DNA of 64,000 nucleotides from Pictodentalium vernedei (GCA_031216915.1 CM062294.1:32751128-32815127); one strand, 5' to 3'. Counted from the stretch's first letter, positions 22,401-34,282 are shown. Notes: generated by a model not told the origin, from the letters alone. Numbers and translations are program-made.

Positions 22401-22648
22401 TCAACCCTTTACCCAACGAATCGGCCACATCCGCCCGCGTAATATGCAAATTCAGCAGCTGAAAAATTTTTATTTTTTAAATAATTTCAACAAAAACCAT
22501 ATCATGTGACCCTTCTTTGGAACCAGCTTGTCGAGCTTGTTCCAATGAGGGGTAACATATGGTTTTGTTGAAATTTTTTTTTTAAATTTGAAAAAATGAT
22601 ATTTAAAATAATAAATTTTGATATCTTATGCATATGGTAAAGGGTTAA
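22401..22648. mobile_element. Family A MITE, copy 2
   Basis: CAACCCTTTACCCAACGAATCGG and ATGGTAAAGGGTTAA are the ends. The palindrome core has AGCTTG-TCG-AGCTTG in place of GAGCTC, i.e. both arms changed together. Confidence 0.85.
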
Positions 22649-22790
22649 TACAGTGGATGAAACTAATATTTCTATTTGTGTCAAAGCATTTCATCCACGT
22701 CATAACATCATCCAGATGTGTAATGACCAATCAGATGCATTCTCACATGACATTCTTAACCTGAACTAGATTCCACACATGGTGTGTATG

Positions 22791-23250
22791 TACCGTATTT
22801 ACTCTATGTATTGGGACAGCTAAAAATAATAATTTTCACAGGTGTTCCAATTCTTAGAAAATGGGGAAAGAACAGAGTCTGGTCTTGATTTGATGCTGAA
22901 TAAAGTTGTGTGTGATTCGGTTTCCATCACTTTTTACGAAAATCGCCGTCCAATTTTTTTTTTATATTTTCATTTTTTGCTTCCAAAACATAGCTATGAT
23001 CCCTCATTGAAACGAGCGTATTGTGCTCGTTCCAATGAGGGATCATAAGCTATGTTTCGGAAGCAAAAAATTAAAATTTTTAGTTACCCAAGAATTTTTT
23101 TTATGAGTGTCGTCTGCTACTAGCGACGGGCCAACTGGAAACAAATCTCCTGAATGTCCCAAACTTTGGAGCATAACAAAAATATAGTTTTCTGGAAAAA
23201 ATGTGTGTCCCAAATCATAGAGTGTCCCAATACATAGAGTAAATATGGTA
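22791..23250. mobile_element. TA-flanked MITE (family C), copy 1
   Basis: CCGTATTTACTCTATGTATT at the left and its inverted copy (26 bp, one mismatch) at the right lie next to TA. Its core is the family B-type palindrome (CATAGCTATGATCCCTC...AACGAG), although the ends are unrelated to family B. Confidence 0.88.
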
Positions 23251-23384
23251 GCACATTTCTCCACTCTGTGGGTGATTTAGTGATAATACACTCTCCACGT
23301 ACTGTATGTAGCACATTTCTCAGTCTCTTTATTGGGTTGGGAAATGTAGAATACACACAGCAATCCTAGAATAATAGATTTAAT

Positions 23385-23522
23385 TGGTATAGAGCTGGAA
23401 GCTCATATTTGGGCTTTACTCTGAAGTACAGGCATCACAAATTAAAAGGCCTCATATCCAGTGGATGTGTTTCGATTTATCTTCGAAGTGAAATTATTTA
23501 ATCTGTAAGGATTTGCCTTTGC
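23385..23522. mobile_element. MITE family H fragment
   Basis: GAGCTGGAAGCTCATATTTGG, CTTTACTCTGAAGTACAGG and GAAGTGAAATTATTTA match family H copies. The right half is absent. Confidence 0.65.
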
Positions 23523-23524
23523 CA

Positions 23525-23873
23525 GGGAGTGCAGTGGCTCAGTGGTAGACTGTAGGTCTTCTATGCTAGAGGTCCCGAGTATGACCCCCATCTGGGACGG
23601 CACATGTTGTGTCCTTGGGCAAGGCATCTTATCCCAGTTGCCTACATGGGGGTACGATGATGGCGTGTACTAAGGCATACTGCACATCGATGATGAGCAT
23701 GCCTTCAACCAGTCTAACCCTGCTTGTGCTGCTTTGTGGAGTGACGATGTTGGCAAGCTGCCAGCTGCTCATCATTTCACGGTGGTTCTCTTCGGGTACT
23801 CCAGCTTCTTCCACCCGTAAAACTGTCATCGACACAATATGACCTTGGCTGATAAAGTGTCATTAAACCTTAA

Positions 23874-23915
<42 letters not shown>
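23525..23915 (+). mobile_element. SINE, CTTCTATGCTAGAGGTCCCG head variant
   Basis: The head differs from the main family (TCCCGAGTATGACCCCC for box B). It has the TTGTGTCCTTGGGCAAGGCA block, the ACGATGATGG body and an (AAAT)n tail of about 50 bases. Confidence 0.85.
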
Positions 23916-23920
<5 letters not shown>

Positions 23921-23946
23921 ATTCAAGAAATCATTAGTCAAAATAT

Positions 23947-24303
23947 CCATTCAATTTACAGGGGGGTAAATTTAATTATATTGTGCCCCAAATTAAACTT
24001 ATTTCAGTGGCAAGAGAAGTCCTATTCTTGGCAGGAATATCTGCCAGCAGCATGCAAGAAATTAATAGCTTGGTTAATCAAGACCGTGATAGTATTACAG
24101 GTAAAGGACACAACAAACGTCGTCCCAGACAGGCATCAAACTCAGAGCCTCTATAACAGAAGTCCAACAGTCTACCACTTAGCCACTGCGCTCCCGTAAA
24201 TTTTATTATATTACGCCCAAATTATACATATTTCAATGGCAAGAGAAATCCTGTCCCGGGTAGGAATATCCACCAGCAGCATGTAAGAAATTAATAGCTT
24301 CCA
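23947..24303. repeat. Family L direct repeat pair around a SINE fragment
   Basis: GGTAAATTTAATTATATTGT...CAGTGGCAAGAGAAGTCC...GCAAGAAATTAATAGCTT at 23947-24074 recurs at 24196-24303. The pair encloses a reverse SINE head fragment (24101-24196). A third copy is at 56518-56612. The family is unknown to me. Confidence 0.7.
24101..24196 (-). mobile_element. SINE head fragment, reverse
   Basis: GGACACAACAAACGTCGTCC, ACAGAAGTCCAACAGTCTAC and TAGCCACTGCGCTCCC are the inverted head of the 24372-type SINE. Confidence 0.7.
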
Positions 24304-24371
24304 TTGTGCATGCTGAGCTCTGTGAAACAAGACTTAATTGGGTAGCTTCCTAGCTGCATTATGGAAAATGT

Positions 24372-24722
24372 AGGGAGCGCGGTGGCTCAGTGTTTGAATG
24401 ATGGACTTCTATACTAGAGGTCCCGAGTTCGATCCCCGTCCGGGACGACCTGCGTTGTGTCCTTTATCCGGTTGCCTATTTGGGGGCACGATGACGCCAT
24501 GTACAAAAGTGTTCTGCACGTCCATTGGTGCACATGTCTTCAACTGCTGTAAACCTGCTTGAGCCGAGCTTGAACAGAGTTAGAATGTTGAGGCGCTGAC
24601 AGTTGCTTGTCGATGCTTGGTGGTTCTCTCCGGGAACTCCAGCTTCCTCCACCTGTCAAACTGTCACGGTCACAATTAGCCATTGTGCATAAGTATGTGA
24701 CCTTAAAACACCAATATATATA
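24372..24722 (+). mobile_element. SINE, CTTCTATACTAGAGGTCCCG head variant
   Basis: GGGAGCGCGGTGGCTCAGTG head, box B GTTCGATCCCC, body and the CCTTAAAACACCAATATATA tail. The tail abuts the next TA-flanked MITE. Confidence 0.85.
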
Positions 24723-25153
24723 TACAGCGGAACCCTGTTAATTGAATAACCACTTTGCAAATGAAAATTATTCAGTTAACAGGAGTATTCAAATAACAGG
24801 GATTGTGTCCCTTTCCTGTATTCTAGAGATAAACTTAACATTTATTCTATTATATCTTGTTTGACAGAGCTCTATGAGCTCTGTCAAACAAGATATAATA
24901 GATTAAATGCCTGTATTGGATGTACTGAGGCCAAATAGGTCTACAAACAAAGGAAAACTGGGGAGAGTCAGGATAATTTCTTGACAGGTTACAAGATTTT
25001 TATTCAATTAACAGGAGTTTCTTCAAAAACCTACATTCAATCAACAGGTCAAATTTGTACTTGAGGTATGGTAAATGGTTTGTGTTGGAAAATTATATTC
25101 AATTAACAGGGTTGTTCAGTTTAGAGATATCCAATTAAGTGGGCTCCACAGTA
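24723..25153. mobile_element. Mariner-like MITE (family D), copy 2
   Basis: TACAGCGGAACCCTGTTAATTG and ATCCAATTAAGTGGGCTCCACAGTA ends. The core palindrome at about 24839-24909 has apex GAGCTC-TAT-GAGCTC. Close to copy 1 throughout. Confidence 0.88.
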
Positions 25154-25231
25154 TATATAAGTATATAAGGGAAAATTTGCTTTTTGAAATTTGAACATTT
25201 TGCTGTCAGTGTTCAATATACAGAAGGTTAA

Positions 25232-25784
25232 ATCTGGGGTTAACAGTGAGAAATAATAATGATTTGAGGATTTCACTCACTGACAGGTTATGCAATAACA
25301 AATCATGTAGGAATGAAGAACTGGGTGATAACAAGGAATTTAATTCTCTGACTCCAGTATAAGAATGCCAACATTGAGTGCACTAATGGTAGTGTGTCTT
25401 AATACATCAGTCTCCTGTGAGATAATGTGATTTATTTTTCACTTTTCTACATTGAAAGTATTATATTCACTACAAAGCAAGGAGACTTTCTGTCAGTCAT
25501 GATTAGATTTCTCTGGAGTTAAATCTCCTGGGATCAAATTAATAACCTTAATCATTCTACCATTTTATTTAATTCTTTCTGTAACTTTCAGGAGCGTGTC
25601 CTCTATTGTGTTTTTATGTGAACAGTGCACATGTCTTTAACACATACGTCTACTACAAAAGATACACTAGAGGATATAATCGTCTACTACAAAAGATACG
25701 CTAGAGGATATAATCGACCCTAGTTCGCTTGGGAACAGACATTAGCTCCCTGCTACCTCCCCCAGATGGGAAACTAGGAGGCAT
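25232..25784. other. Unassigned spacer
   Basis: It includes a 36-bp direct duplication (TCTACTACAAAAGATAC(A/G)CTAGAGG...) near 25648-25715. There is no gene signal. Confidence 0.4.
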
Positions 25785-26015
25785 TTGCAACCACCCATCC
25801 CTGTAAACGGAACAGTGCATCTCATATGCAATTCTGCTGGTGCTGTAGAAGATGGGTTACATTTTGTGATGGATTGCAGGGACTATGAATTGATCAGGTC
25901 TATTGCGTTTCTGAATATTGAATGTGAATTTCCTCAATTTTTGGAAATGATTACCTCCCATTGGTTCATGTTTTTTATGAAAAATGAAACTGCCATTAAG
26001 CAGTGTTATCTGTGA
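25785..26015 (+). pseudogene. Possible non-LTR retrotransposon C-terminal relic
   Basis: A 76-codon frame contains ICNSAGAVEDGLHFVMDCRD followed by YELIR. Many animal LINE ORF2 proteins end with a C-x2-C / VEDE-HFxxxC-xxY-xxxR block, and this reads like a degenerate form with the first cysteine pair altered. It is followed by AT-rich sequence with no poly-A or TSD that I can place. No reverse transcriptase domain is attached. The family assignment is an inference from this one motif. Confidence 0.4.
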
Positions 26016-26239
26016 GAAAATTGTTGCACAGTTGATAATATTGTAGTATTCTTGTGACAGAATGTGTGTTTGTATAATTGGATATAAACGCAATTCACTT
26101 TTTATATATATACAGTCCACTATTTCTTGTATTTTTTGCATTCTGCCTTGTTTTTTGGTGTATTTGCTAAAAATAATCTATTATCCAGACTAAACTCTTT
26201 GCCTGTTGCAGGCAGATTTTCGAGCCCAGATCAAAAATA

Positions 26240-26885
26240 CTCTGGTCAGGCCTCACAAAGTAGATCAAGCTCTCCTCCAATATCCGAAGTTAAGCAACGT
26301 CAAGCCTGGTTAATCCTTGGATGGGTGACTGTATGGGCAATTGATTCGGACTTCATGTTGTGTCCTTGGGCAAGGCACTTAACCCCAGTTGTCCACATGG
26401 AGGCTTGATGATGCTGTGCACTAAGGCGTACTGCATGTCAATGGTGCGCATGTCTTCAACCAATCTAACCCTGCCTGTGCTGCACTGTGGAGTTACGCTG
26501 GTGGGGAGCTGGCAGATGCTTGTCATTGCTCAGTGGTTCTCTCCGTGTACTCCAGCTTCCTCCACCTGTAAAACTGTCACTGATACGATGTGGCCCGAGC
26601 AGTTAAAGTGTTGTTCAATCTTAACCCTTTACGCAACGAATCGCCCGCATCCGCCCGCGTTGTATGCAAATTCAGCAGTTGGAAAAATATTATATTTAAA
26701 AAAATTTCAACAAAACCATATCATGTGACCCCTCGTTGGAACGAGCTTGACGAGCTCGTTCCAACGAGGGGTAACATGATATGGTTTTGTCGAAATTTTT
26801 TGAAAAATTTAAAAAAATAATATTTAAAATAATAAATTTTGATATCGTCTGCGTTGGGTAAAGGGTTAATCAATATAAATTTATT
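26240..26885 (+). mobile_element. 5S-rRNA-headed SINE, tail split by a MITE
   Basis: The head has ATATCCGAAGTTAAGCAACG, CAAGCCTGGTTAATCC and TTGGATGGGTGACTG, a close match to animal 5S rRNA. The body block CTTGGGCAAGGCACTTAACC is the same as in the tRNA-headed SINEs. A family A MITE sits at a TTAA of the tail (26621-26869). Confidence 0.85.
26621..26869. mobile_element. Family A MITE, copy 3
   Basis: TTAACCCTTTACGCAACGAATCG and CGTTGGGTAAAGGGTTAA ends with TTAA on both sides. Palindrome CCATATCATGTGACCCCTCG...GAACGAGCT/AGCTCGTTC. The least decayed family A copy at its ends, inserted in a SINE tail. Confidence 0.92.
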
Positions 26886-26888
26886 TAT

Positions 26889-27224
26889 GAAGGGATTTCA
26901 TTGTAAATTGGTAGGATAACTCTGTATAATGAGTATATAATATTTATGAAGGGATTTCATTGTAAATTGGTAGGATAACTCTGTATAATGAGTATATAAT
27001 ATTTATGAAGGGATTTCATTGTAAATTGGTAGGATAACTCTGTATAATGAGTATATAATATTTATGAAGGGATTTCATTGTAAATTGGTAGGATAACTCT
27101 GTATAATGAGTATATAATATTTATGAAGGGATTTCATTGTAAATTGGTAGGATAACTCTGTATAATGAGTATATAATATTTCTGAAGGGATTTCATTGTA
27201 AATTGGTAGGATAACTCTGTATAA
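26889..27224. repeat. 59-bp tandem repeat, 5.7 nearly identical units
   Basis: GAAGGGATTTCATTGTAAAT starts the unit. Units recur exactly every 59 bases with at most one or two substitutions, which suggests recent amplification. Confidence 0.96.
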
Positions 27225-27244
27225 TGCCCAGATGAGAACATTCT

Positions 27245-30200
27245 ATGTTTGTAAGGTTCAAATGGCTAAAGATACACATAAGTTAACTTTACTTTATAGC
27301 TACACATACACATTAGTTAAAATCAGTTTAAAGCTACAGATACACATTAGTTAAGCTCACTTTATAGCTACAGACACACAGAAGTTAAGCTGACTTTATA
27401 GCTACAGATGCACATTAGTTAGGCTTACTTTAAAGCTACAGATACACATTAGTTAAGCTCACTTTATAGCTACAGATACATATTAGTTAAGATCACACAC
27501 ACATTAGTTAAGCTCATCTTATAGCTACAGATACACATTAGTTAAGTCCATAATAGCTACAGATACACATTCTAGCTACAGATACACATTAGTTAAGCTC
27601 ATTTTGTAGCTGCAGATACACTTTAGTTAAGCTCGCTTTAAAGCTCCACACACACATTAGTTAAGATCATTTTGTAGCCACAGATACACATTAGTTAAGC
27701 TCACTTTAAAGCTATACATGCACATCAGTTAAGATCATTTTATAGCTACAGACACACATAAGTTACGCTCACTTTATAGCTACAGATGCACATTAGTTAG
27801 GCTTACTTTAAAGCTACAGATACACATTAGGTAAGCTCACTTTATAGCTACAGATACACATTAGTTATGCTCACTTTACATCTACAGGTACACATTAGTT
27901 AAGATCATTTTATAGCTACACACACATTAGTTAAGCACACTTTATAGCTACACACACATTAGTTAAGCTCACTTTATAGCTACAGATACATATTAGTTAA
28001 GCTCACTTCAAAGCTGCACACACATTAGTTAAGCTCATTTTATAGCCACAAACACACATTAGTTAAGCTCACTTTATAGCTACAGATACATATTAGTTAA
28101 GCTCACTTTATAGCTACAGATACATATTAGTTAAGATCACACACACATTAGTTAAGCTCATCTTATAGCTACAGATACACATTAGTTAAGTCCATAATAG
28201 CTACAGATACACATTCTAGCTACAGATACACATTAGTTAAGCTCATTTTGTAGCTGCAGATACACTTTAGTTAAGCTCGCTTTAAAGCTCCACACACACA
28301 TTAGTTAAGATCATTTTGTAGCCACAGATACACATTAGTTAAGCTCACTTTATAGCTAAAGATACACATTAGCTAAGGTCATTTTATAGCTACAAAAACA
28401 CATTAGTTAAGCTCACTTTATAGCTACACACACACATTAGTTAAACTCATTTTATAGCCACACACACACACACACACACACATTAGTTAAGCTCATTTTG
28501 TAGCCACAGATACACATTAGTTAAGCTCACTTTATAGCTACACACGCATATTAGCTAAGCTCATTTTATAGTTACTGATACACATTAGTTAAGCTCACTT
28601 TATAGCTACAGATACACATTCTAGTTACAGATACACATTAGTTAAGCTCATGTTATAGCTACAGATTCACATTAGTTAAGCTCATTTTATAGCTACAGAT
28701 ACACATTAGTTAAGCTCATTTTATAGCTGCAGACACACATTAGTTAAGCTCATTTATAGCTACAGATACACATTAGTTAAGCTCACTTTATAGCTACAGA
28801 TATGCATTAGTTAAGCTCACTTTATAGCTAAATATACACATTAGTTAAGCTCACTTTTTAGCTAAATATACACCTTACTTTATAGCTAAATATTACTTAA
28901 GCTACAGATACACATCAGTTAAGCTCGCTTTAAAGCTACACACACACATTTTGTAGCCACAGATACACATTAGTTAAGCTCACTTTATAGCTACAGATAC
29001 ATATTAGTTACTCACACACATTAGTTGAGCTCATGTTATAGTTACACACACATTAGTTAAGCCCATTTTGTAGCCACATATACACATTAGTTAAGCTCAC
29101 TTTATAGCTACACACACACATTAGATAAGCTCATCTTATAGCTACAGAGTACAGATACACATTAGTTAAGCCCACGTTATAGCTACAGACACATATTAGT
29201 TAAGCTCATTTTGTAGCTACAGATACACATTAGGTAAGCTCACTTTATAGCTAAATATACACATTAGTTAAGCTCACCTTATAGCTACAGATACACATTT
29301 GTTAGGCACATTTTATAGCTACAGATACACATTAGTTAAGCTCACTTTATAGCTAAATATACACATTAGGTAAGATCACCTTGTAGCTACAGATACACAT
29401 TCTTTAGGCACATTTTATAGCTACAGATACACATTAGTTAAGCTCACTTTATAACTAAATATACACATTAGTTAAGCTCACTTTATAGCTACAGATATGC
29501 ATTAGTTAAGCTCACTTTATAGCTATAGCTACAGATATACATTAATTAGGCTCATGTTATAGCTACCTATACACATTAGTTAGGCTTATTTTATAGCTAC
29601 AGATACACATTAGTTAAGCTCACTTTCTAGCTACAGATACAGATACACATTAGTTAATCTCACTTTATATACAGATACACATTAGTTGAGCTCGCTTTAA
29701 AGCTGCACACACACATTAGTTAAGCTCATTTTGTAGCCACAGATACACATTAGTTAAGCTCACTTTATAGATACAGATACACATTAATTAAATAGCTACC
29801 AATATACATTAGTTAAGCTCATGTTATAGCTACAGATACACATTAGTTAAGCTCATTTTATAGCTACAGATACACATTAGTTCAGCTCACTTTATAGCTA
29901 CAGATACACATTAGTTATGCTCATTTTATAGTTACAGATACACATTAGTTAAGCTCATTTTATAGCTACAGATACACATTAGTTAGGCTCATTTTATAGC
30001 TACAGATACATATTAGTTAAGCTCATTTTATAACTTCAGATATAAATTAGTTGAGCCCATTTTGTAGTTACAGATACACATTAGTTAAGCTCATCTGATA
30101 GCTACAGATACACATTAGTTAAGCTCATTTTGTAGCTACAGATACAGATTAGTTAGGCTAATTTTATAGCTACAGATACACATTAGTTAATTAGTTAAGC

Positions 30201-30412
30201 TCATTTTATAGCTACAGATGCACATTAGTTCAGCTCACTTTATAGCTACAAATACACATTAGTTATGCTCATTTTATAGCTACAGATACACATTAGTTAA
30301 GCTCATTTTATAGCTGCAGACACACATTAGTTAAGCTCACTTTATCGCTACAGATACATATTAGTTCAGCTCATTTTATAGCTGCAGATACACATTAGTT
30401 CAGCTCAGTTAA
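27245..30412. repeat. 34-bp minisatellite, about 90 units
   Basis: The consensus unit is TAGCTACAGATACACATTAG followed by TTAAGCTCACTTTA, with many variants (cacacaca, ttttgtagccac). A block of about 260 bases is repeated 644 bases apart (around 27455 and 28100), showing higher-order duplication. There are no long open frames. Confidence 0.95.
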
Positions 30413-30525
30413 TATCTTTGAATCTAGTATAACCTCAGATATTTATTTTAGTTGTACTGGGTGTCAACAAGTCACTGAAAATTACTTTGCACTTGTGTTC
30501 AGTCATTCAGTCATAATCAGTGATG

Positions 30526-30564
<39 letters not shown>

Positions 30565-30738
30565 AAGGAACGCTATTCCCTTACTTTTTTCTGAGGCCGA
30601 CACCATTCCCACACAATTTCAAGACCATGAATTGCTCGATCTTGACGATTATCCAACACACTGTGCAGATAGCATGATGAAGGAGTGTTCACTGTGTTCA
30701 ACATGGCAAGCAATCCTTCTATCATTTTGCTAGCTGCA
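30413..30738. other. Spacer with poly-G tract
   Basis: A G-run of nearly 30 bases at about 30532-30561 interrupts otherwise plain sequence. I see no gene. Confidence 0.4.
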
Positions 30739-31527
30739 TCAAGTGGTAGAGTGCTAAATTAATTTTCAAAGGTGATTTGTAATATACATGGGAATACACA
30801 ATGCTGCCAGCAAGGGGAGCCTAAGGCACTCTCCAATAAATTGTAACAAAACAATTTTATATGAACATTTCTTTATCTACTGCTGCGCAAATGACAAGCT
30901 AATGCACACAGCGTAATGCTGAATATTTTCTTTCAAGGGTACCATACTACAAGCAAAAGGATCACCAGTTTAGTAAGATTGTGTTCATAAACAATTATTT
31001 TGTACAATTTGTTGGAGTGTGCCTCTTGGCGCTCTCCAATAAATTGTAACAATACAATTTTTGTTTAAATATTTTTGCATTCAGCTGCTGAGCAAATGAG
31101 GTAATGAATACAGTGTACAACCATTAGCCCTTTTCGGAGGCGTGATGGCTCAGCAGGTAGAGCTGCAAGCCGAGAGATCCTTGGTTCGAATCCCACCTGT
31201 GGCAGCTGCATTGTGTCCTTGGGCAAGACACTTCACCCCCATTGCTCACGTGGGGGCATGGTTGAGTTGTGTACTAAGGTGTACTGCACGTCGATGGTAC
31301 AATTGTCTTCAACCAACGCTAACCCTGTTTGTGTGGAGTTAGTATGTTGGGGAGCTGACAGTTGCTTGTCATTACTCAATGGTTCTCTCCAACTTCCTCC
31401 ACCTGTAAAACTGTTGTGGTCATGATTAGCCATAGTGCAGAAATATGTGACCTTAAACACCAATAAATAAATAATATCAGCACTTTCAGTGGAGCCCTGA
31501 TAGTGGCTTCTAGCACTCAACCGTTAA
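30739..31527. mobile_element. MITE family H-like element with nested SINE
   Basis: TCAAGTGGTAGAGTGCTAAATT at the left and TAGCACTCAACCGTTAA at the right are inverted partners. CACTCTCCAATAAATTGTAACA occurs twice inside (near 30830 and 31030), so a tandem or nested copy is likely. Confidence 0.55.
31136..31474 (+). mobile_element. tRNA-headed SINE with short head deletion
   Basis: GGCTCAGCAGGTAGAGCTGC head, GGTTCGAATCC box B, standard body and the AATA tail. A few bases between boxes A and B are missing compared with other copies. Confidence 0.88.
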
Positions 31528-32177
31528 AACCATTTTAGTTGTTGCTAAGTTACTATACGTCAGATATTAATTCACAAAATGATGTCACAAAAGTGGCATC
31601 CTTGGTAAATTAACGCATGTTTGTTTTGGTATGTGACTCAGTCATGTCTCACCAGAGTGCCATATGACCATGTTCTTCACATAAAATGGAGTGAGGGTAA
31701 ATCGTCCTTATTATTGAGCCATTAGAGTTATGAAATTCACTGCAAAAATCAATGAGAATGCAATTGGTCAGTGATGAAGTTGAAAAATTTTCTGGGAATT
31801 CCCCCGGCAAATCGTTGACTGCTAAAATGATGAGCCCCGTTCCCCCACTTCTTAATTTCAGAAACCATCACTGGTAGTATCACTAAACTGCAATAAATAA
31901 ATAAGTGATTTGGCTAATTGTTTCCTGAAATAATTCAAGTGATGTGGCCTATTGTTACCTGAATATTCCCATATGCAACATGAGGTGACCCTGCCCCTGG
32001 CTGTCAAAAGTGTCATTAAACCCCAATAAATAAATAAATAAATGTACAGTTGTAGTTTTGATATCTCCATATATGCTGAAAGTGACCTTAAGTACCGATC
32101 ATAAATATTAATAGTCTTGAGTTCAGCTTTGGTTTCATGGAAGAATTATACAGCTATCAGTTAACATTATTTTTATA
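31528..32177. other. Unassigned spacer with a SINE tail fragment
   Basis: Only 31963-32041 is recognisable: GGCTGTCAAAAGTGTCATTA followed by (AAAT)n, the 3' end of the second SINE subfamily. The rest shows nothing. Confidence 0.5.
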
Positions 32178-33581
32178 TTAACCCTTTGAGACTTTAATTA
32201 TCTTGACGTTCAGATGTCACTGGGAATTCAGTTTTTATACGCCCGTTTTGAAAAAACGGGTCTTATTATGGTATACCGCTGTCCGTCTGTCCGTCCGGTC
32301 ATATGTCGTACGATAACTCAAGAACGCTTTGAGAGATTTTCGTGATTTTTGGGTAGGTGGTGTATATCGATGGAGGGAAGTTCCCTTTCATTTAGTGTCG
32401 CCATTCGATTAGGCATTCCAGAGTTATGGGACTTTATTACTTAGAAAATTGTTGATTTTTTACACGTCATACGATAACTCGAGAACGCTTTGAGAGATTT
32501 TCGTGATTTTTGGGTAGGTGGTGTATATCGATGGAGGGAAGCTTCTTTTCGTTTAGTGTCGCCGTTCGATTAGTCATTCCAGAGTTATGGGACTTTATTA
32601 CTTAGAAAATTGTCAATTTTTTACACGTCGTATGATAACTCGAGAACGCTTCTAGAGATTTTCATGATTTTTTGGTAGGTGGTTTATGTTGATGGAAGGA
32701 AGCTCCCTGTCGGTTCGTGTCGCCGTTCAATTAGTCATTCCAGAGTTATGGGACTTTATTTTTCACATGTTCAACAATAACTTGAAAATGCTTAGAGCAA
32801 TTTTCATGATTTTTGGGTTGCAAGTATATGTTGATAGAAGGAATCTCCCTTTCGATTTGTGTCGCTGTCCAATTTGCCATTCCAGAGTTATGGGACTTTA
32901 TTCATAAAAATATAGGCAATTTTCCACATGTTACACTTTGAACAATTTTCATCGTTTTTTTGGTGGCAAGTATATGTAACCTGACAAGTACACATGTATA
33001 CTCATATTGTGTGGTTCCTTCTTGTAATAACGGGCGTATCATGCGCTCATGGCGAAGCTGTTTATTCACATTAGTGATTATCTGGCTGAGGGATAGATTA
33101 TTTTTGGTGGTCTGAACTTGTTATTTGAAACTTGTTTTATTACAAATTATTGGAGAGTGCCCACAAATTTATATAAACGAAATATTATTTGTGTTTGTCT
33201 GAATATGAGGAAGGGATGTGTCCTTTGCTTATATTTCATATTCAGTCAAACACATCATTTGATGTATCCTCATTTTTTTGAAAGCCCTGATAGTGGCTTC
33301 TTGTACTCCACCAGTTAAGAAGTCTTGACAGCAAAATTATATTAGTATTTTAAGGTGCGATAACATTTGGCTCAACGGTTGTCACTGAGCACCATTCGCG
33401 AGAAAATATGAATTGAGGTTAAAACTTTACAAAATCGAAAACAAATAACAAAACAAATAACCACAAAGTATCAACGTGCTGTTTGATTTCGTACATAATA
33501 ACACTTCGAAAAGTATCAAAGGGATAAATTGAACAAAAGACTTCGTACGTAATAACACGTACAAAAGTATCAAAGGATTAA
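32178..33581. mobile_element. Composite MITE family G, copy 4 (inverted), with hairpin-ended insert
   Basis: TTAACCCTTTGAGACTTTAA left end and GTATCAAAGGATTAA right end. The inner unit ends CCACCAGTTAA at 33319. Next to the right end there are two 45-bp-like units. A foreign repeat replaces part of the left half (32236-33060). Confidence 0.8.
32236..33060 (+). mobile_element. Hairpin-ended repeat, CGCCCG type
   Basis: TATACGCCCGTTTTG is followed directly by its complement (CAAAA-type loop, AAAACGGG), then GTCCGTCTGTCCGTCCGG. About four direct units of 161 bases contain CGATAACTC(A/G)AGAACGCTT. The 3' part has AACGGGCGTAT, inverted to the 5' end. Located inside composite MITE copy 4. Confidence 0.75.
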
Positions 33582-33869
33582 TTCCCATATGTCGCTATCA
33601 ACACTGTGTCAGTTTGAATTTCTGACAACTTCAGTGTATAATATGTTAAAATAAACCCATCGAGATTGTTTGATCTGTGTGACAATGAAGCAATAAGCGG
33701 CTATTCAAACATTGATTTTTATCAGGAATTACCTTTGTGATTGTCAGTCAAGTTTTAATCAATACCCTTTGTGATGTTTGTTTTTTAACTCACCTGTGAA
33801 ACTCTGGAGAACTCATGCTTCCTGTTTTCGTTTTTTTACTGTTTTATCTGATCAGTCCCTTCAATATTT
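33582..33869. other. Unassigned spacer
   Basis: AT-rich, with nothing recognisable. Confidence 0.4.
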
Positions 33870-34270
33870 ATTATGTCTCCCCTTCCCAGAAGGGAGACAT
33901 ATTGTTTTAGTGCATATTCTTCTTCTTCTTCTTCTTCTTTTTCTTCTTCTTCTTCTTCTCCTTCTTCTCATACAAACTTTGTTCGGGGCATAACTTTTTT
34001 GTCTTTTGACGTAGACCTTAGATATTTCCCATGTGGATGTATCACCATGAGCCAGTGTGTCGCGTACCATAGTGACCTTCATGTGACCTTGACCTTTGAC
34101 CTGAAGGTCAGATTTATGTGCTTTTTAAGGAAACTTTGTCCGGGGCATAACTTTTTTGTCTTTTGACCTAGACCTTAGATATTTGGCATGCTTGTCAACA
34201 TTATTCATGTATATATAATTTTCAGTGCATTAAATAGAAAGGAAGGGGAGACATATGTTTTACTGTGCTA
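33870..34270 (+). mobile_element. Hairpin-ended repeat, GTCTCCC type
   Basis: ATGTCTCCC and GGGAGACAT form the 5' hairpin, followed by (TTC)n and two copies of GGGGCATAACTTTTTTGTCT. The 3' end is GGAAGGGGAGACATATG. Open frames through (TTC)n give serine or arginine runs and are spurious. Confidence 0.65.
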
Positions 34271-34282
34271 AAACAGTTTCTA

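Larger units (their letters stand above)
24301..25231. mobile_element. Family D' MITE broken by two later insertions
   Basis: Its left part (GAGCTCTGTGAAACAAGAC, GCATTATGG) is at 24301-24366. It resumes at about 25163 (GGGAAAATTTGC) and ends AGAAGGTTAA at 25231. A SINE and a family D MITE occupy the middle. Confidence 0.7.

Noticed and set aside
27245..30412. Telomeric or centromeric satellite
   Set aside because: The 34-bp unit does not resemble TTAGGG-type repeats and the array is only about 3 kb. No centromere evidence is available.
33861..34082. Arginine-rich frame
   Set aside because: It is the complement of a (TTC)n run in a hairpin-ended repeat.
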